From Plantactinospora soyae (lineage in GTDB: Bacteria; Actinomycetota; Actinomycetes; Mycobacteriales; Micromonosporaceae): DNA of 64,000 bases. The notes under the pieces are model-generated. The model was not told the DNA's origin, ran no database searches, and was given only the letters and a program-made list of their open reading frames with translations. Each line of letters begins with the position of its first letter. Position 1 is the stretch's first letter. Positions 9,441-18,325 of this stretch are shown piece after piece. The stretch is from the NCBI RefSeq assembly GCF_014874095.1, contig NZ_JADBEB010000001.1, forward strand, positions 5,518,001-5,582,000. Reading direction: 5' to 3'. The translations under genes and the position numbers were made by a program.

Positions 9441-9821
9441 GGCTTCCTCCAGGCGGCAACCCGCAGTCGCGGGGGCTTGGCCTTGGAACGACCCGGACGA
9501 GAAACCGGTTCATGACCGGCAGGGGGAGTCGGCAAGAGGCGGGCTCGGTTTGACTGTGTCGTCGGCACACGGTTTCTACTGATCGCATGCTTAACCTGCC
9601 CGGAAGAGGTTTCCGGCAAGCACACTGTCGCGAGTGCCGCCGGCAGGTGCTCGCCGCGTCTGCCGTAGAGGGCGCGGACAAGTCCCACCCGGTCGCCGAC
9701 GTGGCGAAACAGTGCCCTTGCCCCACTCCGGCGGCGGCTACCTCGTCCCTGGGAATCTACTCATGGGTGACCATCCGCACGCGACGAGTGTCCGGTAACG
9801 GGACGAGCTCATCAGCGCCAC

Positions 9822-9993
9822 CGCGACGCCCGCATCGGGTTCGCCGACCGGCCGAAATCGCCGAGGTGGCGGCCCGCGCACTCACCGGACCCGGCGCCCC
9901 ACAACACCGAGCATGTCATCACCGGCCCGAGCGGCTGAGTTACGACGACGTCTCCGACACCCGTACCGACATCGGCGGCCGGCCGGTCCGACA
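9822..9993 (+). pseudogene. Remnant of an NmrA-like NAD(P)-binding protein
   Basis: Pieces of an NmrA/SDR-a family protein can be followed across frames: ARIGFAD, then EIAEVAARALTGPG, then HNTEHVITGP, then ERLSYDDV and GRPVRH. In intact relatives these pieces are continuous and make the C-terminal third of a protein of about 280 residues. Here they need at least two frame changes and both ends are missing, so this is a gene remnant. The rest of the stretch 9441-10251 shows no gene to me. Confidence 0.6.
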
Positions 9994-10251
9994 CTGTGGT
10001 GGTCGCCCAGCTGTGACCGGACTGGTGGCCTGGGGTCCGGCGATGCCGCCCGCAGGCCGGTACCGACCGGTGCCTCGGCAACAACTTCATCGGCCGCGCG
10101 AACGGGTACCTCGGTCGAGTTCTGTACCGACCGGAATAGAAGTGGTGAGCCCGAGGTTGTGCCCTTCAGCGACGGCCACCACGGCGAGATCGGGCGTCGC
10201 ACGTCATCACCATCCCAGTACAAGACACCAACCCAGGAAAGGGAGACCAAC

Positions 10252-10644
10252 ATGTCTGAGTCTGCAGTGCGCGAGGTCTTCGAGCGCTACATCGACGCAC
10301 TCAACGCCCATGACTTCGACCGCATGACCGAGTTCGTTCACGACGAGCTCATCGAGAACGGCAAGCCGGTCACCCGGGACGACATCATCGCGGAACTGAA
10401 GGCGCACGGCGATGCCGTGCCGGACTTCACCTGGCGGGTCCAGGACATCGCCATCGACGGTGACCGCGTGGCAGCCCGTCTGTTCAACAAGGGCACGCAC
10501 ACGAAGGAGTGGCTCGGCGTGGCCCCCACCGGCGCCATCTTGGAGTTTGCCGAATACTCCTTCCACAAGGTCCGTGACGGGCGCTTCTACGAGATGAACT
10601 ACCTGATCGACGCCCAGGCAGTGCAGCGACAGCTCGGCAGCTGA
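10252..10644 (+). CDS. SnoaL-like / NTF2-fold protein
   Basis: The 130-residue product has the cone-shaped NTF2/SnoaL fold signature: VREVFERYIDALNAHDFDRM at the N-terminus, then a strand-rich second half ending in EFAEYSFHKVRDGRFYEMNY. Family members include polyketide and ester cyclases and many uncharacterised small enzymes. The length is normal. The frame is open further upstream, but the ATG at 10252 has GGGAG eight bases before it and the family starts here. A strong hairpin follows the stop codon, so it is a single-gene unit. The catalysed reaction cannot be told. Confidence 0.85.
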   Translation: MSESAVREVFERYIDALNAHDFDRMTEFVHDELIENGKPVTRDDIIAELKAHGDAVPDFTWRVQDIAIDGDRVAARLFNKGTHTKEWLGVAPTGAILEFAEYSFHKVRDGRFYEMNYLIDAQAVQRQLGS

Positions 10645-10654
10645 CAGCGCCGTT

Positions 10655-10708
10655 CGCGTTCGACTTCCCGAGCTGCGCCGACAGCACCGGCTCGGGAAGT
10701 CGAACGCG
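10655..10708 (+). terminator. Strong hairpin after the SnoaL-like gene
   Basis: The 19-base arm CGCGTTCGACTTCCCGAGC is repeated perfectly inverted after a 16-base loop, starting ten bases after the stop codon. There is no T-tract, which is usual for actinobacterial terminators. Confidence 0.8.
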
Positions 10709-10930
10709 AGGCACAGCCAGGACCACGTCAGACTCACCCGGAGATCGGCTGGACGCCACCGGCGCGCCCGGCCACTTCATCGGGTTCGGCGATTTCCGAA
10801 CTCGGACACGAAGCGCCACTGGCGCTCCGCGTCGCCTCAGCGTTCACCGAGCTCGCCCGAGCGATCTGAATCTCGACCGGCCTCCGAGGTTCGACATGTC
10901 TTGCCAACTCGAGAAACCAACAGTCCCCGA

Positions 10931-11020
10931 GGGACCATCCCCGGATGCGCGGGGAGCGCGAGGCGATGCGGATGGCACAGCACGGGCGCCGGGGACCACC
11001 CCCGCCTGCGCGGGGAGCAC
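10931..11020 (-). CRISPR. Relic type I-E CRISPR: two repeats, one 32-base spacer
   Basis: Repeat copies lie at 10931-10959 and 10992-11020, each 29 bases, with 25 of 29 identical. The spacer between them (10960-10991) is exactly 32 bases, so the period is the 61 bases of type I-E arrays. Read on the minus strand the second copy begins GTGCTCCCCGCG and ends GGGGTGGTCCC, the usual actinobacterial I-E repeat with its palindromic core. No further repeat is found 61 bases to either side and no cas gene is in the window. The 10931-10959 copy carries the changes expected of a degenerating terminal repeat. The stretch 10709-11102 holds nothing else I can name. Confidence 0.75.
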
Positions 11021-11102
11021 ACTTCGTGACCTGCGGTGCTAAAGATTAAGGGCCGGCGCTGCCAGCGTGCTGACACCAGCACTCATTCCGCCGAACAACC
11101 GG

Positions 11103-11600
11103 TCAGTCCCAGTTGTCGTGCCGGATGCTGAAGGCGTCTCGCTCGGAATCGGTAATTTCCAGCGAACCGTTGCGCAGCTTGAGGAGGGTTTCGAAGTACT
11201 CCTCTCGGGGCGCACCCGGCGCGAACAGCAACAGCATCGACGCTGGCTCACCGGACTCGTTGCGGAACCCGTGCATCCCGCCAGGTGGTACGTGCAGGAA
11301 GTCTCCGGCGCTGGCGTCGACCCATCGGTCGCCGGAGTACAGCCGGATGTTTCCGTCAAGGACGAAGAACGACTCGGAAAGGCCGCGATGGAAGTGCGGG
11401 CCGGGTCCGCTTGGCTCCGGGCTGAAGTCCCACCGGTAGAGGCCGAAGTCGCCGTACGTCTCCGTCCCGCGCGCGAGGTAGGTGACCTTCACCCCGTTTG
11501 GGTAGGTGATGTCCGGCAGCTGGTCCGCTCTTCTGAGATGCGTGCGGCTGTGACCGTGTTCCCCGTCGTAGCGCGAAGGTGGGTAGGTGGGTAGCGACAA
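11103..11600 (-). CDS. Cupin-domain protein
   Basis: The product has one cupin barrel. Motif 1 is GPHFHRGLSESFFVLDG (metal ligands His, His, Glu) and motif 2 is PPGGMHGFRN with the fourth ligand histidine. I place the start at the TTG at 11600 because GGAAAGGG lies just upstream and the family homology begins after it; that gives 165 residues. An ATG at 11678 would add 26 unconserved residues. Single-domain cupins of this type bind a metal and may be oxygenases, isomerases or simple binders. It has no operon partner. Confidence 0.8.
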   Translation of the reverse strand: MSLPTYPPSRYDGEHGHSRTHLRRADQLPDITYPNGVKVTYLARGTETYGDFGLYRWDFSPEPSGPGPHFHRGLSESFFVLDGNIRLYSGDRWVDASAGDFLHVPPGGMHGFRNESGEPASMLLLFAPGAPREEYFETLLKLRNGSLEITDSERDAFSIRHDNWD

Positions 11601-11847
11601 CGCGGTCCCTTTCCGTTGTTTAGCCAGAGTCCCGTGACGGGTCCCGTCGCCGAGGCTAGAACCTAGACGAGTCGGCAACCGGCCGGCCGGGAGGGGGCGG
11701 GCACTGAACGTTGTAGCCGGGGTGACCCGGGCGAGGCGTGGACGATAGTGGGTGCATGGCTGCGCGAGTTTGAACGAGCGGGCGAGGGGAGGGAGTACAC
11801 GTCATGAGTGAGACACGCGGCTGCCGGATTGTTCACAGTTCGCAGAG

Positions 11848-11882
11848 GTGGCCACCCGCCAGCAGAGCTGACGGGTGGCCAC
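11848..11882 (-). terminator. Hairpin terminator after the small secreted protein gene
   Basis: A perfect 11-base stem (GTGGCCACCCG with its complement) around a 13-base loop starts 13 bases beyond the stop codon of the leftward gene at 11896-12240. Confidence 0.75.
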
Positions 11883-11895
11883 GGAAGGGTGGAGG

Positions 11896-12240
11896 CTAGC
11901 AGGGGGTGCCCTGCGCGCTGCTAGCCAGGTAGTACTCAGGGACATAACCGTAGTGGCCGGTTGCACGGTCGTAGACATAGTCCCAGTAGGACGACGTGCC
12001 GACGTACCTGCCGACCACATAGCAGAAGTCATCCAACGGCTGCCAGGCACGTAGCCTGATCCGAGGCGTGCAGCCGGAGTCCGCGCAGTTGTACATGTCG
12101 ACGTCCGCCCACGTGTAGTTGACGAAGGTGGAACTGGCCGATGACCTTGCTGGTTGGTCGGTCGCGGCGTCCGCGGTGGTCGCGCCGGTTACGAGCAGAA
12201 GTGTCGCCACCGCGAAGGCGGCTGGCAAGAGTTTCCTCAT
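11896..12240 (-). CDS. Small secreted cysteine-containing SH3-like protein
   Basis: The 114-residue product has a clear signal peptide (MRKLL then a hydrophobic run, cleavage after ADA near residue 26). The mature part of about 88 residues carries four cysteines (YNCADSGC, DDFCYV, final TPC) that can make two disulfides. It also has a pattern typical of small bacterial SH3 domains: VRYR-like IRLRAWQP, a central FCYVVGRYV, and a terminal HYGYVPEYYL strand. Such domains bind cell-wall or surface ligands. The gene has its own hairpin terminator and no partner. Function is otherwise unknown. Confidence 0.75.
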   Translation of the reverse strand: MRKLLPAAFAVATLLLVTGATTADAATDQPARSSASSTFVNYTWADVDMYNCADSGCTPRIRLRAWQPLDDFCYVVGRYVGTSSYWDYVYDRATGHYGYVPEYYLASSAQGTPC

Positions 12241-12364
12241 AATCTGTTCCCCTGTTCGGCAGTTGATGTTCGATGGATGGAACTGTCGTCAACCGCAGCG
12301 GTTTACCGGACCGCACCTCGTTACGCCATGCTCCAATTGGCGCCAGGTTGACGAGCGTGGATCA

Positions 12365-13087
12365 TCAATGGGATCCGAAGGACGAGACCCGGTCGTTCCA
12401 ACCGAAGATGCCCAGGTCGTCCCAGTTTCCGCCCGGCAGCCAAAGGGACGAGCCGCTGAACCAGATGTCATCCCAGATCGTCAAGCCGCCGGCGCTACCC
12501 AGGGCCGAAGACGCCTCGTCGTTCCAGGACGTGCAGAACCACAGCACGCAGCGCAAGTCGATCTGGGTTAGGTCCGGCCATCCGTAACCGGACTCGACCC
12601 AGATCCAGGCACCGAATCCCCCCGCGTCCTCCCAGAGCGAGGCACCAGAGCTGTTCGCCGCGGCCGAGCGATTGGCAGATCCCGCCGAGAACCTCCCGGC
12701 CCCGGGCTGGGCCGGGCCGATGGCCGCGGTTCGGTCCGGGGTGGACACTGGCGGCGGTGTCAGCGCGTTCGTCGGGCCGCCGTTCTGGCTCACGAAGCGC
12801 TCGAAATCGGCGCGCCGAGTGAAGGTGACGAGTCGGCCGTGTGGCCCTTCCGGAAGCACCGCCGAGTAGAGCGGTTGTCCGTTGTACCTGGTAATCGTCT
12901 CCGGGCTCACGGACTTGCCGTCGATCGTGAGCGGTACTGAGGGCACGCCGTGTTGGATCACCTCATTGAGCGACGAGGTCCGCTGCCCACCGTCGGGTGC
13001 CGCGTGAGCGCCAGGCGGAACGGCCGCGATAGCAATTCCCGTGAGGCTCGCCGCAGCCATCAGGGCTCGGGCGAAATGACCTCTCAT
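12365..13087 (-). CDS. Secreted protein with a beta/gamma-crystallin-like C-terminus
   Basis: The 240-residue product has a signal peptide (cleavage near AHA, residues 28-30). A linker region rich in Ser/Ala/Pro follows. The C-terminal 90 residues are rich in Trp and Gly with SWNDEASSAL and GWNDRVSSF motifs. The repeated N/D-x-x-S-S pattern after tryptophan is the signature of beta/gamma-crystallin-type calcium-binding motifs, also found in the peptidase-inhibitor I36 family. Two cysteines close together (LRCVLWFC) may form a disulfide. An extracellular calcium-binding or inhibitor role is plausible but not shown. It lies next to another small secreted protein gene on the same strand, 124 bases apart. 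Confidence 0.65.
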   Translation of the reverse strand: MRGHFARALMAAASLTGIAIAAVPPGAHAAPDGGQRTSSLNEVIQHGVPSVPLTIDGKSVSPETITRYNGQPLYSAVLPEGPHGRLVTFTRRADFERFVSQNGGPTNALTPPPVSTPDRTAAIGPAQPGAGRFSAGSANRSAAANSSGASLWEDAGGFGAWIWVESGYGWPDLTQIDLRCVLWFCTSWNDEASSALGSAGGLTIWDDIWFSGSSLWLPGGNWDDLGIFGWNDRVSSFGSH

Positions 13088-13221
13088 GATTCACTCCCAT
13101 CTCTGCTAATTGAGCAGTGGCGCCCAACATCGGTAGCAGGTATTAACCGTCGCCCCTTCGCCTGCTCGCGCACCTTGCGCCAACCTTGAGAACGGGACAG
13201 CATTGACCGGGATAGCTGTCA

Positions 13222-14886
13222 GTGGCTGATCGATTACGGGGGCGGGCCGTGGAGTTCCGGCTGTTGGGCGAGGTCGAGCTACGGGCGGCTGGTCAGGTGT
13301 TGGACGTCGGGGCGCCGCGGCTACAGGCGGTGCTGGCAGCGCTGGTCGTGGACGCGGGTCGCCCGGTTGCCATCGAGACACTCATCGATCGGGTCTGGGG
13401 CGACAGCCCGCCGGCCGAGGTCCGCAATGTGCTGTACTCGTACCTGAGCCGGACCCGTCGGCTACTGAGGCAGGCTGCCACTCTCACGCCCGGAACGGCA
13501 GCGCGAATCGAGCGCCGGCACGCCGGCTACGTGCTGAACGTCGATGCGAATCTGGTGGATCTGTACAGATTCCGACGCCTGGTCGAGCAGGGCGGCGATC
13601 GGCAACGCGGCGACGACGTGCGGGCCAATGCGCTCGCCGAGGCTCTGGATCTGTGGCGGGGGCCAGCCCTGGCCGGTCTTCCGGGCAAATGGGCCGGGCA
13701 GGTTCGGGACAGTTGGGATCGGCGACGGCTCGACACGGTGGTGCAGTGGGCACAGCTCGAGCTTCGACTCGGCCGTCCCGCCGCGGTGATCGCCGTGTTG
13801 CCTGATCTTGCCTCCGAGAATCCGCTGGTCGAGCCCCTCGAGACTCTGCTCATGCGGGCGCTGTACGACGTTGGACGAGGAGCGGAAGCCCTCGACCGCT
13901 ACTCGATCATCCGGCAAAGGCTCGCCAGTGAGCTGGGCACCGACCCTGGTCCCGAGCTACGTGCCCTGCATCAGGCCGTCCTACACGGCGCCTTGCCGCC
14001 ACCACGACCGGACACTGTGGTCGCCTCGGTCCGGACAGTTCAGCCGACACCCCCACAACCGCAACCCGCAACCTCGGCTGCCGAGGTGCCCCGACATGGG
14101 CCCGTTCTCGCGGCTGAGGGGGGCAGTCAGGCACCGACCCTGGCGGCCGACGAGGGCCCCGCCATCCCGGATCAGGCCACCCCGGATCGCGCTGCCCTTG
14201 ATCCCGATCGCACCGACGATCCGCAGCCTTTCGAAGCGTCGTCCGTACGCATCGACGTGGTCACGACCGACCCACCACCGAGACCGAGCCGGGTGAGGCT
14301 GACCCGGTCACACGCCGCGCTGGCAGCCCTGTTCGCGGTCATCCTGCTCGTGACGATCGGGTCGATGGTCATCTTCCATCGCGACGAGGAGAGCGATCCA
14401 CCATCGGTCTCGTCGTCGGTCGAACGCGCGCAAGCGCTCTTCGCCTCCGCCCAGGAGCTCGACCAGGACGGCAGAGCAACAGACGCGCAGGCAACAGTCG
14501 TTGATGCGGTACGACTCTACGACGAACTTCTCGAGCGGAACGCAGATCAGAACGCGCCGCTTCTCGCCCCCTCGATCATCCGGGCGCTGGGCAGAGCCAG
14601 CATCGACTTCAGCGTCGCCGAGGAGGCGTTGCGCACCTGGCTCGCCAACCCGGTCTTCACGCCCTACCCCGCGATTTCGCAAGTGCTTCTGCTTCAGGGC
14701 TGGCATTTCAAGTCGCCGGTCTTCCTCGATGTCATCGTCTCGAACTACGAGGAAACACCCGGCATCACATCGCCACGTAAGGTCGCCGACGTGAAACTGC
14801 ATGTCCTCAAGGCGGCCGTTCTGGAAGGCTCGAACGGACGTCACGGGACAGCGGTGACAGATTTCGAGCAGCTACTGGAGCCTTAG
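13222..14886 (+). CDS. SARP/BTAD-type regulator with a membrane anchor
   Basis: Residues 10-100 form an OmpR-like winged helix DNA-binding domain (VEFRLLGEVELRAAG, IDRVWGDSPP) and residues 105-265 a bacterial transcriptional activator (BTAD) helical domain, as in AfsR/SARP regulators. A disordered Pro-rich linker (about residues 266-360) leads to one strong transmembrane helix (AALAALFAVILLVTIGSM, about residues 364-386) and a 165-residue extracellular helical domain. A SARP with a membrane segment and outer domain could work as a one-component transmembrane signalling regulator. A GTG at 13249, giving MEFRLLG, is an equally good start. It is followed by a bidirectional terminator. Confidence 0.85.
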   Translation: MADRLRGRAVEFRLLGEVELRAAGQVLDVGAPRLQAVLAALVVDAGRPVAIETLIDRVWGDSPPAEVRNVLYSYLSRTRRLLRQAATLTPGTAARIERRHAGYVLNVDANLVDLYRFRRLVEQGGDRQRGDDVRANALAEALDLWRGPALAGLPGKWAGQVRDSWDRRRLDTVVQWAQLELRLGRPAAVIAVLPDLASENPLVEPLETLLMRALYDVGRGAEALDRYSIIRQRLASELGTDPGPELRALHQAVLHGALPPPRPDTVVASVRTVQPTPPQPQPATSAAEVPRHGPVLAAEGGSQAPTLAADEGPAIPDQATPDRAALDPDRTDDPQPFEASSVRIDVVTTDPPPRPSRVRLTRSHAALAALFAVILLVTIGSMVIFHRDEESDPPSVSSSVERAQALFASAQELDQDGRATDAQATVVDAVRLYDELLERNADQNAPLLAPSIIRALGRASIDFSVAEEALRTWLANPVFTPYPAISQVLLLQGWHFKSPVFLDVIVSNYEETPGITSPRKVADVKLHVLKAAVLEGSNGRHGTAVTDFEQLLEP

Positions 14887-15007
14887 AGGACATCTAACGT
14901 TGACTAATCCTTACGGCCGTCGTCCACGTTGGATGACGCGGTGGTCGGCACAACGATCTCTGGGTCGACTTCCCGGCGGCCTGCCGACCTGTTGGTCCCG
15001 GAGTCGA

Positions 15008-15045
15008 CCTCCCGCCGGTCCGGGATATCCCGGACCGGCGGGAGG
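15008..15045. terminator. Perfect 38-base palindrome between convergent genes
   Basis: The arm CCTCCCGCCGGTCCGGGAT is followed directly by its exact complement, giving a 19-base-pair stem with no unpaired loop in sequence terms. It sits between the rightward SARP-like gene and the leftward CHAP gene and would stop transcription from both sides. Confidence 0.8.
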
Positions 15046-15060
15046 CGCGGTTGTTGCGGG

Positions 15061-16383
15061 TCAGGTGCCGATGATGCGGATCCCGTTCCAGCCGTTCCCG
15101 ACCTGGACAGCGGAGTTCACCCGGCCGTTCGCGGTGCCGGTGTAAAGGTGCAGGGTGCCGTCGGTACGGGCGGCGAGGAGGTCACCTCGGCCGTCGCCGG
15201 TGTAATCGGTGGCGGTGATGAGCCGCATCGCGCCCCAGGAGACTCCGATAGAGACCCCGGCGGCGAAGCTGCCGGTTGCTGTACCCAACCGGATGTAGAG
15301 GTTCCCGTCGTTGTTGACCATGAGGAGATCGGACGCCCCGTCCCCGTTCACGTCGGTCGCCGACATCAGCCGCGTCGCGGACAGCCCCGTGGCGACGACA
15401 CCGGCGCTGGCGACGGTGCCGTCGGCCTGGCCGCGGTAGAGGTAGAGGCTGTGGTTGTTGTTGAGGGCGAGCAGGTCCGTCCGGCCGTCCCGGTTGACGT
15501 CGGCGGAGGTGATCAATCGGAAGTTGCCCCAGCCGCCCGACCAGATCTTCGCCCCTACCGCGAAGCCGCCGCCGCTGCCGCGGTACCAGTAGAGGCTGCC
15601 GTCACTGCGGACGGTCAGCAGATCTCCGCTGCCGTCTCCGTTGACATCGCCGACCGTGATCATGCGGGTGCTCGACCAGCCTGCCCCCAGTCGTACGGAG
15701 GCGCCGAAGGTCCCGTTCCCGCGGCCGTCGTACCGGAGGAGGGACTGGTCCGCGACGGTGACCCCGACCAGGTCCGAGTGTCGGTCGCCGTTGAGTTCCC
15801 GCTGGGCGTTGCTGACGTTGGGCGGCCGGACGTAACCGGAGATGGAGTGCCCGCTGCCGGTGGCGGTGGCCGGGTTCAGGTTCGTCCGGCGGGTCACCTT
15901 GTTGTCGTAGTTGCCCTCGATGGTGGTGAGGTAGCCGTTGCTGGCGACCGACTCCACGATGCCGACGTGTCCGCCGGTGAAGTTGCCCGGAGGACCGTAG
16001 ACGACGATGTCCCCGGGCGAGGGCCTCGTACCGGAGGACCGGTAGGTGAAGAGGCCGCGTTCGACACCCCACTGACCGACGCCGCGGGCGACCCCGGTGG
16101 TGAAGACCGGGGAGACGCCGGCGCGGCGCCAGACCCAGGCGGCGAAGTACGCGCACCAGGGCGTGGCACTGCAGTCGATGTCGTACTTGTCGCAGCCGGT
16201 CGGCTCGGCGACGCCGACCTCGGCGCGGGCGACGGCGACGATCCCGGCGCGGGTGGCAGCCGCGGCCGGCGCGGCGGGCAGGACGACGAGCGACACGGTG
16301 ATCGTGGCGAGCAGCGCCAGCAGGACGGCGAACGACCGGTGGGCCGTTTGCCGGCCGGATGGGGTGGTGACGACATGGGACAT
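15061..16383 (-). CDS. Secreted CHAP amidase/peptidase with FG-GAP (VCBS) repeats
   Basis: The 440-residue product has a signal peptide (cleavage near AAAA, residue 43) and a CHAP-like domain with nucleophile cysteine 77 (PWCAYFAAWVW), histidine 139 (GGHVGIVE) and IEGNYD. This fold cleaves peptidoglycan cross-links or amides. From residue 195 to the end there are about six FG-GAP/VCBS-type propeller blades, several with calcium-binding loops such as DVNGDGSGDLL and DVNRDGRTDLL. The blades probably hold the enzyme on cell wall or polysaccharide. I start at the ATG at 16383 with an AGGAGAG upstream; the open frame extends further but lacks a signal sequence. Confidence 0.85.
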   Translation of the reverse strand: MSHVVTTPSGRQTAHRSFAVLLALLATITVSLVVLPAAPAAAATRAGIVAVARAEVGVAEPTGCDKYDIDCSATPWCAYFAAWVWRRAGVSPVFTTGVARGVGQWGVERGLFTYRSSGTRPSPGDIVVYGPPGNFTGGHVGIVESVASNGYLTTIEGNYDNKVTRRTNLNPATATGSGHSISGYVRPPNVSNAQRELNGDRHSDLVGVTVADQSLLRYDGRGNGTFGASVRLGAGWSSTRMITVGDVNGDGSGDLLTVRSDGSLYWYRGSGGGFAVGAKIWSGGWGNFRLITSADVNRDGRTDLLALNNNHSLYLYRGQADGTVASAGVVATGLSATRLMSATDVNGDGASDLLMVNNDGNLYIRLGTATGSFAAGVSIGVSWGAMRLITATDYTGDGRGDLLAARTDGTLHLYTGTANGRVNSAVQVGNGWNGIRIIGT

Positions 16384-16520
16384 CGCGGGTCTCTTCTCTC
16401 CTCGCGGTGACTGATGGCCGATCCGGTACCGGTGGGTAGTTTCTTCATCACCAGTAGTGAGGATCTGCTGTCGACGGTAGGAGTGCGGGCCGGCGGTGGT
16501 TGTCGGGTGAACACCCCACA

Positions 16521-17204
16521 TCACCGCCCCCGCCGTCCGCCCCCGTCCCGCAGCTCAGTCAGCGAGATGACACCGTCATCGAGGGCGCGGGCCACCAGTT
16601 CGCTCTTGGTGCGCGCCGGTCGCCCGACATCGGCGTACTTGGCGCGTACCCGTTCGATGTGTGTCTCCACCGTCTTGACGGTGATGTGCAGGCGCGCCGC
16701 GACCAGGTCCTTGGAGGCACTGGCGAACCAGGCACGGAGGACCTCTGCCTCGCGTGGGCTGATCCGCGGGCGTCCCGGATCGCGGTCGGCGACGATCGCC
16801 CCGCCCAGCGAAGGCGGTGTGTAGCCGCGTCCCGACGCCACGGCGCGGATGGCGGGCACGAGGTGTTCCTCCCCCTCGTACTTGGTGAGGTAGGCGAGCG
16901 CGCCGATGTGCACGCATTTGAGGACCGTGGCCTGGTCGGCGTGCTGCGAGTAGACGACGACCCGGCGGCCGGCGTCGACCAGGCGTCGGAGGTCGCCGAA
17001 GGCTGGGTTTCCGGGCTGCAGTTCCAGGTCGAAGATGATGACGTCCGCAGTGGCCCCCGGGCCGGTCCACACGTCCGCGAGCCGGGCATGGGCGTCGATG
17101 CACCGGATGGGCGGGTCGGCCCGGGCGCACCAGGCCTGCACCCCGGCGACCGTCGCTACGTGGTCGTCGATGATGACGGCACTCAGTTCGGTGTGGGGGT
17201 CCAT
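16521..17204 (-). CDS. NarL/LuxR-family response regulator
   Basis: The 227-residue product has a receiver domain with the acidic pair in IIDDH (residues 11-15), the likely phosphoacceptor aspartate 59 (VIIFDLELQPGN) and the conserved lysine in AYLTKYE. A LuxR helix-turn-helix follows at about residues 150-200 (ISPREAEVLRAWFA, then ITVKTVETHIERV). It is the last gene of a three-gene leftward unit: its start overlaps the end of the membrane protein gene by 22 bases, which itself overlaps the kinase gene. The partner is therefore the kinase at 18310-19497. The target promoters are unknown. Confidence 0.9.
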   Translation of the reverse strand: MDPHTELSAVIIDDHVATVAGVQAWCARADPPIRCIDAHARLADVWTGPGATADVIIFDLELQPGNPAFGDLRRLVDAGRRVVVYSQHADQATVLKCVHIGALAYLTKYEGEEHLVPAIRAVASGRGYTPPSLGGAIVADRDPGRPRISPREAEVLRAWFASASKDLVAARLHITVKTVETHIERVRAKYADVGRPARTKSELVARALDDGVISLTELRDGGGRRGR

Positions 17205-18325
17205 CTCACCTCGACCCAGGTTCGTCCGGAGCCGTGGAACAGCTCGACCGCCACCTGCGGGGTGGCCGGGGGCGGGATCTCCACGTCGGTCGAATCGGCG
17301 ACGACGCTGACCGAGACGAGGTGTGGCTCACCGACGACGGTGACCCGGGCCCAGCTCTTCGCCGTGGCGAGGACCCGCAGCGGCGCCTCGGTGATGTCCC
17401 GGCGCACCGCCAGTGGCAGGACCGGCAGCCGGCCGTAGGCGTCCAGCTCGACCAGCACCCCGCGTCGGTCGGCGATCCCCGCGCAGTGCCGCAGTTCGTG
17501 CAGGAGTTGCTGGTCGACGGTGTCGCTCTCGGCGAAGAGCCGGCGCAACCGGCCGGCCGCGATCGCGCACGCCCGGCGGACACCGACCTCGTCCGGGGAG
17601 AGCCACCGGGTCCGCAGCCCTTCCAGCAGCGGGATGATGGTCTCGTCGAGGTCGGCGAAGCGCTGGCGACGTAGGTTGCGGAGTTCCGCGGCGGTGATGT
17701 CGGCGACCGCCACCCGTTCCATCTCCCGCCGGGCGGTCGCGGCCATCCGGCAGATCCGGCGGAGGGCGACCGTGGTGATCGCCAGGCAGAGCGGATAGCC
17801 CACCGTTCCCACCGAGCCGGTGGCGAAGCGGAGCATTCCGGTGTCGACCAGCGGTCCACTCAGCAGGTTGGCGGCGGCGATCGACCAGTGCACGGCGAGG
17901 AAGCTGCCCTGGACCCGGAGCGGGGTGCCGAAGAGAACCATCAGGCCCAGCCAGTTGCCGGTGCCGAAGACCCAGTCGGTCTGGGTCGCGATCCTGTGGT
18001 CCGGAAGTCCCGTCAGCGAGATCAGCTGGGCCAGCACGATCGCCGCCACGGCGGCCACCCGTGCCGGGTGTGTCCACGGGTGGCGGCGGGTCAGGAGCGC
18101 CACCTCGGCTGCGAGCACCGCGGCGAGGATGCCGAGGGCGACCAGTTGCCGGGCGGGCCGGTCGTAGGAGTGCCACCCGCTCCGCACGTACTCCCCGGCC
18201 AGCAGGAGCGAGCCGGCGGCGATGCCACAGAGACAGATTCGCAGTCGGGCCGTCATCCGTTGGTAGGTGTCGTCGTCTGTGATGGTCCGGTCGCCGGTCG
18301 ACGGCGCCGTCACCGTCGGGCCCAA
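17183..18325 (-). CDS. Kinase-like membrane protein lacking the phosphoacceptor histidine
   Basis: The 380-residue product has about six transmembrane helices in the first 190 residues, then a cytoplasmic helical segment and an ATPase-like C-terminus. The layout is that of a NarX-type sensor kinase. But the dimerisation segment (ELRNLRRQRFADLDETIIPL) lacks the histidine and no clear N-box or G-box (DxGxG) is seen. Such proteins sit between the kinase and response regulator in many actinomycete loci and may form a mixed dimer with the kinase or sense the signal. It overlaps both neighbours, so all three are co-translated. Confidence 0.75.
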   Translation of the reverse strand: MGPTVTAPSTGDRTITDDDTYQRMTARLRICLCGIAAGSLLLAGEYVRSGWHSYDRPARQLVALGILAAVLAAEVALLTRRHPWTHPARVAAVAAIVLAQLISLTGLPDHRIATQTDWVFGTGNWLGLMVLFGTPLRVQGSFLAVHWSIAAANLLSGPLVDTGMLRFATGSVGTVGYPLCLAITTVALRRICRMAATARREMERVAVADITAAELRNLRRQRFADLDETIIPLLEGLRTRWLSPDEVGVRRACAIAAGRLRRLFAESDTVDQQLLHELRHCAGIADRRGVLVELDAYGRLPVLPLAVRRDITEAPLRVLATAKSWARVTVVGEPHLVSVSVVADSTDVEIPPPATPQVAVELFHGSGRTWVEVRWTPTPN

